The notes under the pieces were generated by a model. That model was not told the origin of the DNA and ran no database searches. It saw nothing but the letters and a program-made list of their open reading frames with translations. The translations under genes were made by a program, and so were the position numbers. 64,000 nucleotides of DNA. Origin: Protonemura montana (taxonomy: Eukaryota > Arthropoda > Insecta > Plecoptera > Nemouridae). Location: NCBI GenBank assembly GCA_947568835.1, contig OX387612.1:11038001-11102000 (forward strand), given 5' to 3'. Shown here piece after piece: positions 34,201-42,570 of this stretch (within the stretch, counting starts at the first letter, position 1; every line of letters begins with the position of its first letter).

Positions 34201-36830
34201 TGAAAAAGTAAATAAAGGTGATAAAATAGTAATAATGGTCAAGTTGTTTGATCACCGCTACATTTATAACTGTGTTAAATTTGTTAAAAATCATATGCCC
34301 CTGACCCCGGACACGTCAAGGCGACATGAACCCAGAAATACGGTCAACTACGATCTGGCAAAACATCAACTAACATTGTTCACTAAAGGTTTAACGCTCT
34401 ACCCAAACAAATCAAGACCGCCAGTAAAATATGTTTTAATGCTAATTTGAAAGGGATTTGAATGCTTAGTAAAGGGCTACTAAAATTTCCCGACGTTTCG
34501 CAACATATACTAGTTACTTCTTAACTAGTTAAGCTTAACTAGTGCTAAGGATAAATCAAGTAGACATGAGTCTAAAAACCATCATGTAATACATAATATT
34601 TGTAATTTAATCTGACTGTCTATAAATCAAGGCTTGATCGTGCTGACAAAAAACTATTATTATTATTATTATTATTACTCAGGTATTCTGCGATGAGTAC
34701 TATTTGGCAGGAATTGGAAGGTTTTGACCACAATGGCACTTATTTCGACGAATAAAGTGATGAAAATAAATGGTTAAAAGTAACAGAGTTTTGTTGACAT
34801 ACCCAGCCCTTGGTCTGGCCCCAGCATTAGCCATTGCAGTGAACTGCTACCAGCCCCGTGTTGCAATAACACCACTGGTCGGTTCCTTCCAGTGGCGTCA
34901 CCTTTAAGGTAGTTTGTGTTGTGACCGCCGCGGCGCTGCGGCTCCAAGCGAGCTTGGGGTATGCGATGCATTTCCAGCACGTAGCCGTCATTCGTCGTTA
35001 CCACGTGTTTCTCCACGGGGTAGCCGTACTTCTCAGCCATTTCCATCTTAAATACAAATATTATATTATTTTGTGGTGTTTAACGATGCGCTGTTTTGAC
35101 AACGTGCCATGCGGTACTGGTCTAATGGCGTCGGCGAATGAGTGGATGATGATGAGGATGATGATGAACCTAACCAAGATGAAAAGGGAGGAGGGTGAAC
35201 CCGGTGCCGGCACGTAGCCTACTCTTGTCGAACAGAATCAAGGGGATCACCGGCTTAACGTCCCTTCCGAAGGACGTTACAACGCGAACAACAGGAATCC
35301 TTCACAAATCCATGCTGTCGAGAGGTTGATAAGCAAGGCGAGTGAAGTTGCTGTACTAACTTTCATCCCTCCAACCTCTCTCCCGAACAGAACTGGTCAT
35401 GTGTATGATAGTCACCCATCCAATACCTGACCCAGCGCAGTGTTGCTTAACTTTCATCCCTCCAACCTCTCTCCCGAACAGAACTAGTCATGTGTATGAT
35501 AGTCACCCATCCAATACCTGACCCAGTGCAGTGTTGCTTAACTTTCATCCCTCCAACCTCTCTCCTGAACAGAACTGGTCATGTGTATGATGGTCACCCA
35601 TCCAATACCTGACCCAGCGCAGTGTTGCTTAACTTTCATCCCTCCAACCTCTCTCCTAAACAGAACTGGTCATGTGTATGATGGTCACCCATCCAATACC
35701 TGACCCAGCGCAGTGTTGCTTAACTTTCATCCCTCCAACCTTTCTCCCGAACAGAACTGGTCATGTGTATGATGGTCACCCATCCAATACCTGACCCAGC
35801 GCAGTGTTGCTTAACTTTCATCCCTCCAACCTCTCTCCCGAACAGAACTGGTCATGTGTATGATGGTCACCCATCCAATACCTGACCCAGTGCAGTGTTG
35901 CTTAACTTTCATCCCTCCAACCTCTCTCCTGAACAGAACTGGTCATGTGTATGATGGTCACCCATCCAATACCTGACCCAGTGCAGTGTTGCTTAACTTT
36001 CATCCCTCAAACCTCTCTCCTGAACAGAACTGGTCATGTGTATGATGGTCACCCATCCAATACCTGACTCAGTGCAGTGTTGCTTAACTGCTTAACTGAC
36101 ACTAGAAATAAGAACGTGGCAAAACCTATTAGACGTGTACATACGTACTACACTAGGACCCCAGAATTTGCTGGCATTAAGTTTTATAACTCTTTACCAG
36201 AGGTAATTAAAATAGACAAGAGAAATTTTAAACATTCAATAAAACGACACTTAATGGATCAATTTTTTTATGCTGTGGATAAATATCTACAATAGCATAG
36301 CAGATAAGAGAATTATCCGTGCATTCTATTGCATTATATTGTAAAACCGAAATATGTATGTACTTTCCGATGCAATCTTTTAAAATCACATTCTTAATTT
36401 TAAGCCACGACAAGTTCATATCATGTACTATGACCAAACCGAACAATAAAATCAAATTATTATTATTATTATGGATAAACCTGGTCATTTGCCTTATTTT
36501 CCTCAAGCCGACTTACTTTTCATACTCTGTTATCTTTGCGATTCTTAGCTCCTTGCAGGTTTAACGTTAACAAGGGATATATCCTGTTGTAAAGATGGTA
36601 GCAGCTAGAACGTGCCCCCCCCCCCCCCTCCCCAGTCATGGCTATGTTTCAAAGAGGCGACAGGTTTTCTTTAGCTATTCTGTGCAACTCACTGTGGTCA
36701 TCTGGAACTCCGGGTTCGGTGCCGGGAAGAGTGAGTTGAACGGTATCTGCCAAATACATTCCGTCCCATCCAAGAGCATGGTTGCCGTTGTCAGAGCAAC
36801 CAGAATCCAAGCAGATCGACGTGATGCCAT
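26953..36830 (-). CDS. Secreted acid lipase, lysosomal/gastric lipase family (8 exons, 426 aa)
   Basis: AB-hydrolase lipase that cleaves triglycerides and cholesteryl esters in lysosomes or the gut lumen. Exons: 36693-36830, 34803-35046, 32962-33180, 30943-31091, 29325-29480, 27851-27945, 27614-27743, 26953-27102. All have GT-AG borders and consistent phases, 1281 bp in total. A signal peptide (MASRRSAWILVALTTATM, cleaved near Cys25) is followed by EKYGYPVEKHVVTTNDGYVL, typical of the family's N-terminus. The oxyanion segment is VVLLQHGAGSSS. The nucleophile elbow GYSQG contains Ser199. Asp371 lies in CAADSFTD and His402 in FSHSGFI, so the triad is complete. HFEGGSTKQRLHYLQL matches the conserved H-x-x-GGTS-x-Q-N region. 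Length is slightly above the usual ~400 aa. The lipase type (lysosomal or digestive) cannot be decided from sequence. Confidence 0.94.
28085..28760 (+). mobile_element. LINE fragment, reverse transcriptase (lipase intron 5)
   Basis: The plus strand encodes non-LTR retrotransposon reverse transcriptase: QHGFTRSKFTTTAL, FYDLAMAFNSVHHELLLCKL, GVLQGSVIDPLIFNLF and the catalytic FADDTTHLI, then WCQSNYLLPNQRKTDFM. There are frame breaks near 28175 and 28580, and both ends are missing. The motif order suggests a Jockey/CR1-type element. It lies antisense inside the lipase intron. Confidence 0.88.
29517..30090. repeat. CAGACC hexamer satellite, ~95 copies (lipase intron 4)
   Basis: (CCCAGA)n with occasional CCTAGA and TCCAGA variants over about 570 bp. 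On the minus strand, which is the sense strand of the lipase transcript, it reads GGGTCTGGGTCT, i.e. continuous GGG runs with three-base loops. Confidence 0.97.
30109..30909 (-). mobile_element. tRNA-derived SINE-like element with ~12-unit array (lipase intron 4)
   Basis: A perfect 12-bp target duplication, AGTGTTGCTGAA, lies at 30097-30108 and 30910-30921. The left end has AACTATAACCGTCTC and the right end has GAATGACGGTTATAGTGTT, its inverse. Inside are about twelve 52-bp units with CTCGAACCCCGATCTC in the first and GACCCCGATCTC in the others. Repeated two- and three-unit blocks show recent expansion. The insertion lies just 15 bp downstream of the donor of lipase exon 4. Confidence 0.92.
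31204..32028 (-). mobile_element. 5S-rRNA-derived SINE, full length, 5 units (lipase intron 3)
   Basis: The target duplication TTTCAATGCT lies at 31194-31203 and 32029-32038. On the minus strand: head with CCGAACGGTTTGGCGTGTTGG, ACCGGTTCTCGTTAGATCACC and then the 5S promoter, five 91-bp units, the body, and an (ATT)n 3' tail at 31204-31234. The tail is consistent with LINE-driven retroposition. Confidence 0.93.
32039..32961. other. Lipase intron 3 remainder, nothing recognised
   Basis: AT-rich DNA with short chance ORFs. No repeat family recognised between the SINE and exon 3. Confidence 0.5.
33195..33835. repeat. 41-bp minisatellite, ~16 copies (lipase intron 2)
   Basis: The unit CTGATCTCAAATAACCTGG plus ATAGAGCATAGGATCCAGTCAG totals 41 bp. 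The array starts about 14 bp from the exon 3 acceptor. On the sense strand each unit contains TGCTCTATCCAGGTT, which looks like a 3' splice site. Confidence 0.95.
34235..34450 (+). mobile_element. LINE fragment, C-terminal part of reverse transcriptase ORF (lipase intron 2)
   Basis: The frame reads YIYNCVKFVKNHMPL, then TSRRHEPRNTVNYDL, matching the conserved LYIYNCLIYVKNN...HxHxTRN segment that follows the reverse transcriptase in CR1/L2/Jockey-type LINEs. Truncated at both ends. Confidence 0.65.
34455..34600. mobile_element. Fossil fragment of a Penelope-like terminal repeat
   Basis: Shares CCCGACGTTTCGCAACATAT and the downstream GATAAATCAAGTAGACATG block with the palindromic element at 45172-45420. 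Broken and short. Confidence 0.6.
35060..36090 (-). mobile_element. 5S-rRNA-derived SINE, 8 units, no head (lipase intron 1)
   Basis: The tail at about 35060 (TTGTGGTGTTTAACG) is followed by the body and about eight 91-bp units up to 36090. The 5S head is absent. The tail side lies only about 15-25 bp from the acceptor of lipase exon 2. Confidence 0.9.
36091..36475 (+). mobile_element. LINE 3' end fragment (lipase intron 1)
   Basis: Encodes HTYYTRTPEFAGIKFYNSLP, then KIDKRNFKHSIKRHLM, the typical last part of a LINE reverse-transcriptase ORF (trait: Y/FNSLP, then FKxxLKxxL), ending at TAG. It is followed by a short AT-rich 3' UTR and an ATTATTATT tail near 36458. Confidence 0.78.
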
Positions 36831-36839
36831 TTTGTAAAC

Positions 36840-37700
36840 TCTGCAACATTCAGTCCAGAGTTAAAAAAAATATATTTAAAAATATATGTATATTATAAAA
36901 GTCTAAAAAAAATCAGTTTTACTGATTTTACCACGTACTGCTGGTTTACTCAAGTGATATGAATAAAAACTAGATCACCACTCGTTTCATTTATCATAGC
37001 TAAGTGATCATAATTACAATTGGTAGTCTCACCTGCTACGCATCTCTCTGCTCTCGGGTGATATTTTCACTGCAACCCCAATGATGACTTCTCTAACTTG
37101 TGTTGTCTCCAGCAAAACCCGAGGTGGAAATCTATAAACTTTGCTCCATGGAAACACACAGCTGATCTGTCTTGTCAAACAAGTGCGACAACCTATTTGT
37201 ATGTTTTTCTTGCGTCTCTTGCGATGTGTGCGTACCTATGTGTTTTTTTTTTTTTGTTTGTTTTAATAAGATGTGACTTTTTTTTGTTTTGCTTCGCAGC
37301 GTTGCGTTGTCTGAAGAAATCTCAACCAACAAAACACCGCTCGTCTTTTTTCGCGTCAATTGTCTTTGAATTTGTTATCAATTGTTTAAAAGTTGGTTAG
37401 GTGTTCGTCGAAATGTTCGCTGGCTTGGCTAACTTTTTGATATCACGCTTTTTCGAGGCTGAATCATTTTTTTAAAGTTGATTTGGCTGCTGTTTTTACG
37501 TGTGAGTGTTTTTTGTTAGGAAAACAATAATTTTTTTAGTTATGCCTCTAAGTAATATCAATGATAATAAATGTTTAAAAAAAATAGCTCACTCAAATTA
37601 GTGTGCGCATTTTTAAGTTTTTGTCATGCACTTGGATTGGCTGCATACGCACACTTAACGTTATTTCTCTTAATCTGAGGGTGATTATTAAATAATACTT
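36840..37700. other. Upstream region of the lipase gene
   Basis: No gene. AT-rich TATA-like sequence lies at about 36868-36900 (minus-strand ATACATATATTTTTAAATAT), 40-70 bp upstream of the lipase ATG. ATGTTGCAG just before the start codon could be an acceptor for a 5' UTR exon. Confidence 0.4.
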
Positions 37701-37701
37701 G

Positions 37702-37968
37702 CATTTAAATCCATCTTGCAGCAGCATTATTAATGTTTGCTTTCCTAAATTGTTCCCACCTCAAATCGAGATTGGTTTCATACCTGGCTCTGGATTGAGT
37801 TCTCTCGAGGTCTAGATTTCTTTGGTATTTGAACTTTGACTGAGCTCTATTTTGAATATCGTTTGCTTTGTGTATCAACAGCATTCTTTGACGCTGCTGC
37901 TCAGGGTTTACTTGATCGGCCAAACGCATTTTCTTTCGTCTGCCTCCAGACTTAATGTCTGTTGCGAC
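37702..37968 (-). pseudogene. Basic repetitive ORF remnant, unrecognised
   Basis: The minus strand encodes about 88 residues rich in Arg/Gln/Asn with an internal near-repeat (YQRNLDLERTQSRARYETN, LDLRWEQF). The start is lost where the 5S SINE inserted at 37983. The style resembles the basic repeat regions of transposon-encoded proteins such as Helitron N-termini. No catalytic motif is present and the function is unknown. Confidence 0.35.
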
Positions 37969-37982
37969 ATCTGATGGTTCGC

Positions 37983-39501
37983 ACCGAACGGTTCGGCGTG
38001 TTGGAAACACTGGTTCTCATGAGATCACCGAAGTTAAGCAGCAATGCGCTGGGTCAGGTATTGGATGGGTGACCATCATACACATGACCAGTTCTGTTTG
38101 TGAGAGAGGTTGGAGGGATGAAAGTTAAGCAACACTGCGCTGGGTCAGGTATTGGATGGATGACCATCATACACATGACCAGTTCTGTTCGGGAGAGAGG
38201 TTGGAGGGATGAAAGTTAAGCAACACTGCTCTGGGTCAGGTATTGGATGGATGACCATCATACACATGACCAGTTCTGTTCGGGAGAGAGGTTGGAGGGA
38301 TGAAAGTTAAGCAACACTGCGCTGGGTCAGGTATTTGATGGGTGACCATCATACACATGACCAGTTCTGTTTGTGAGAGAGGTTGGAGGGATGAAAGTTA
38401 AGCAACACTGCGCTGGGTCAGGTATTGGATGGATGACCATCATACACATGACCAGTTCTGTTCGGGAGAGAGGTTGGAGGGATGAAAGTTAAGCAACACT
38501 GCTCTGGGTCAGGTATTGGATGGATGACCATCATACACATGACCAGTTCTGTTCGGGAGAGAGGTTGGAGGGATGAAAGTTAAGCAACACTGCGCTGGGT
38601 CAGGTATTGGATGGGTGACCATCATACACATGACCGGTTCTGTTCGGGAGAGAGGTTGGAGGGATGAAAGTTAAGCAACACTGCGCTGGGTCAGGTATTG
38701 GATGGGTGACCATCATACACATGACCAGTTCTGTTCGGGAGAGAGGTTGGAGGGATGAAAGTTAAGCAACACTGCGCTGGGTCAGGTATTGGATGGGTGA
38801 CCATCATACACATGACCAGTTCTGTTTGTGAGAGAGGTTGGAGGGATGAAAGTTAAGCAACACTGCGCTGGGTCAGGTATTGGATGGATGACCATCATAC
38901 ACATGACCAGTTCTGTTCGGGAGAGAGGTTGGAGGGATGAAAGTTAAGCAACACTGCTCTGGGTCAGGTATTGGATGGATGACCATCATACACAAGACCA
39001 GTTCTGTTCGGGAGAGAGGTTGGAGGGATGAAAGTTAAGCAACACTGCGCTGGGTCAGGTATTGGATGGGTGACTATCATACACATGACCAGTTCTGTTC
39101 GGGAGAGAGGTTGGAGGGATGAAAGTTAAGCAACACTGCGCTCGGTCAGGTATTGGATGGGTGACCATCATACACATGACCAGTTCTGTTCGGGAGAGAG
39201 GTTGGAGGGATGGAAGTTAGTACAGCAACTTCACTCGCCTTGCTTATCAACCTCTCGACAGCATGGATTTGTGGAGGAATCCTGCTGTTCTAGTTGTACC
39301 GTCCTTCGGAAGGGACGTTAAGCCGGTGGTCCCCTTGGTGCTCTTCGACAGGAGTAGGCTACGTGCCGGCACCGGGTTCCCCCTCCTCTCTTCTAGGCTA
39401 GGTTAGGTTCATCATCATCCACTCATTCACCGACGCCATTAGACCAGTGCCGCATGGCCAGATGTCAAAACAGTGCGTCGTTAAACACCACAAAATATAA
39501 A
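37983..39501 (+). mobile_element. 5S-rRNA-derived SINE, full length, 13 units
   Basis: The target duplication ATCTGATGKTTCGC (14 bp, one mismatch) lies at 37969-37982 and 39502-39515. The head ACCGAACGGTTCGGCGTG is followed by GAGATCACCGAAGTTAAGCA, which matches the 5S rRNA interior. The 91-bp unit then repeats 13 times from 38033 (next at 38124 and 38215). The body includes CCGTCCTTCGGAAGGGACG, and the tail has GTTAAACACCACAAAATAT. Variants TTTGTGAG and GCTCTGGG recur every 273 bp, a three-unit higher-order repeat. Confidence 0.95.
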
Positions 39502-39515
39502 ATCTGATGTTTCGC

Positions 39516-41699
39516 GAACCTCGTGAGAGCATTTGACTGCAAGGGTGTCCGATGCACACTCACGAGTATTCTTCTCTTTTCTCTCTTCGTACGATTCTTG
39601 TTAACCGCATGGTTTTATATCAGAAGTGTTTGACTAAAGAAACAAATAGCTAACATCGAAGTGCGAAGCTAATGAGCGTTTTCCACAGGGCAGTGCTAAT
39701 GTGTTTGGTTGGTTAAGGTGTGCAGTGATTTTTCACGGTCTTCATATATTTCTATTATGTGATTGCCGGTTCTAAAAGTTTGGTTATTTAATTTTGATCT
39801 ATAAATCTCGCTTGCGGTCGAAACTATCGGAATGTTGATCGGCACTGAATCAAGTATTACTTGTGGAAATTTCATGAAAAACGATTAAACCGTTCCGAAA
39901 AGAGGCATTTTTTAAAGATTTTCAGTGCTCTAATTAAGATCTAAAAATGGTGAGATGAAATAAAAATGCTAACAATAAGCACTCTCATTGTACAAAGTAT
40001 TTTTGATGAAAGTATCATGAAAATCTGTTGTACCGTTTAGGCGTAGTAACTAATTTGAAGAGTTTTTCATGTTTTCTTTCAAAAATGGCGGTTTGAAGAT
40101 GGCCGCTGCAAATCAAAAACCCAAAAGGCAGATCTAGAATTGTTTTCTGATTTTTCAGATCAAGGTTCATCAAAATCGGTCGAGGCGTTTGGGGTGTAAA
40201 GCGTTTACAAGATCTTGGACAGAAAACCGTCGTTAGCCTATTTTTTGAGATGTTATATCTTTTAAACGGCTGAACCGATTTTAATGAAACTTGGCACGCT
40301 TCGTTGGATTGGTATTAACCCAACATTAAGATACTTTCTAGCAATGTGGACCATCCCATTGTTTGGATCCAGGAGGCTGAAAACTTCAGTTTGAACTTTC
40401 ATATAAAAGATGAAGTACGACCTTCAACAAGTATTTGTGCAGGTGTTTTGCAGTGAAATTGGCTGCGATGGACGGCCGTCCATCTTGATCATTCTGCAAC
40501 CGTCAGCGCCTGGGATTGAAAACAAATATTGAACAGTTTAACGTGAGACATGTAATTGCGATGCGAAGTCGAGCCCCATATACCATCGAGACTGCGTTCC
40601 AGCTCAGATGTATTGTAACCATAGTAACGCTCAAACTCAGTTATAAACTCGGTGTTTTTATATAAAAACCTTTTTGCTTCCACTCGGTTACCAAACGTCC
40701 CCTTAAAACACAGTTAGGGTGAACGACAAGAAATCGTGGGAAAGCGTATGGGAAATTGTGTTAAGTTTTGTAATTTTCAGTGAATTAGTCCGTCTATAAT
40801 GGATGTCAGTGGGAATATTTAGGTAGCGTTCAATGCAAGATTTTATTCAAAGGCGTTCTTTGGTTTAAATTGACTTTTTAATCTTGAAATTTGAATAAAA
40901 AACATGTGCGCTAACACTCTAGGACATTGTTGTACAACAGCGAAACAACAGCGCAAGAGACATCTAGTAACAAAATAATAAACTACAATAAAAGTATGTT
41001 AATTTGCTACTAGATGGCAGATATCGTGGACCTCGAGATAGCCGAGACGGTTAGCGATCCGGTATTAAAAATATTGTATTATTTTTATTTTTCAACTGTA
41101 CGTTTGGATATATTTGAGATCAGTGGTTTGGATCTGTTGAGAGACTGTTCATCAGTGTCCACGTGGTGGTCAGTGATGGCGCTCGTGATGACGTTTTGTA
41201 AGTATAATCATTGGGTTTGTGATTTAGCTGTAGAGTGGTATGGATTCTTCATCGCCGTCTCACCTCGTTATTCCTAGGTACTTTGATGTGACGTCAGGGG
41301 TAGTAATTACTGGTGTAATTACCATAGACCGGTTCGATGAGCTGTGGGTATGAGCATCGTTCTCAGTCGCAGCTTGGGTTATTAGCGATATTACCATGGA
41401 TTGCGGTGGTTGTGCAGCAAATTTGGCGGAGTTTGTTTTAATTTTCAGTGTTGAGAAGTTGTCGGAATGGTTGAAAGGACATGTGACGTTGAGGACAGGG
41501 TTGCGGCGTGAGGGGTGTTGGTTGGCTATCGTGTGAGATTGAAGATTTGAAAAGGTAATGCAACTTTAGCTTGGCTGCACGGAGCGGAACGTGGTTCGCT
41601 CTGTAGGATATTAGTTTGAAGAAAATATGTTCATTTTCTATGCATTTTGCGGTTTTTGCGGCTGGCGCGGAGTTTTTAATATTTTTCCCGCCTATCATG
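39516..41699. other. Intergenic DNA between lipase and NF-kappaB
   Basis: No convincing gene. A minus-strand frame at about 40489-40690 (NTEFITEFERYYGYN) has no recognised family. The 39.7-40.4 kb part reads like decayed transposon UTR. Short ORFs near 41.0-41.3 and 41.4-41.7 kb lack support. Confidence 0.45.
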
Positions 41700-41700
41700 A

Positions 41701-41816
41701 TCAGGGGTAGTTCAGGAGTAGTTCAGGGGTAGTTCAGGGGTAGTTCAGGGGTAGTTCAGGGGTAGTTCAGGGGTAGTTCAGGGGTAGTTCAGGGGTAGTT
41801 CAGGGGTAGTTCAGGG
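41701..41816 (+). repeat. 11-bp G-rich tandem repeat upstream of NF-kappaB
   Basis: AGGGGTAGTTC is repeated about ten times, one unit with AGGAG. It gives regularly spaced GGGG blocks about 755 bp before the NF-kappaB start codon, and could form a G-quadruplex on the plus strand. Confidence 0.95.
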
Positions 41817-42227
41817 GTGCAAACTACTCCTTAGGCCCGTGGTTTGTTCATGGTTTTTTTCCGATCTTACAAAGAAAGACCCGAGTGACGAATACCCGAG
41901 TGAGTGACCCACAAAAGGTGTTCATTGGAGAAAAGATTTCGAGGAAAATCGAATGCAAACCCACTTCTTTTTCGATCACTTATTTTCGGTCAGTTGATAA
42001 GTCTCATCTCAGAACAAAAATAAATTTGCTTGAAACCGTTCGGTATCCAACTGCTTTTACCCAGACAGAACTCTGACTAATTTACTGACTATGGTCATTA
42101 TGTGATAGCCAAGAGTCGTTATCAACGCACTGTACTGACACGTGAATGTTTATTTAGCAATATCTCATAACCCTAGTGCCAATTTATATCTTTTAAATTA
42201 CACAGCACCGCGTAGGTAACCTAAAAC

Positions 42228-42240
42228 AAAGAGATTCCCC
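42228..42240 (-). promoter_or_regulatory. Possible kappaB-like site
   Basis: The minus strand reads GGGGGAATCTC, one mismatch from the GGGRNWYYCC consensus, about 330 bp upstream of the NF-kappaB ATG. Autoregulation by NF-kappaB is common in animals, but a single near-match may be chance. Confidence 0.3.
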
Positions 42241-42570
42241 CAAAATGTAACTCTTTTGTGCTGTCTGAGAGACTTTTGAAATGCTCCCGCCAGTAGTTAG
42301 TTTAAATCGCGTTAGGCACAACAGAAACGTGATCGTGGGTGGGATCGTTGCTTGAAACTTGTTGGGTGTTGGAGAGCGGACGTCATCGTTGTGATGATGA
42401 GATAGTAAATCCCATCACAATCTTATTTGTTTGTGTAAGTATATCGTATGAGTCACACCTTGTCTGGCTTGTCACCTTGACGCTCTGATTTGCATGTGGA
42501 TTTGTCAACGAACCAACGCTCCAAATTAGCACCGACCAAACGAAACATAACCAATTGTGTTGCCTGCACG

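Noticed and set aside
37990-39210. Functional 5S rRNA gene cluster
   Set aside because: Units contain only the internal part of 5S plus a linker, and sit inside a SINE with target duplications. No complete 5S gene or terminator spacing is seen.
41014-41277. 87-residue plus-strand ORF upstream of NF-kappaB
   Set aside because: No family motif, no splice or promoter support; composition fits chance.
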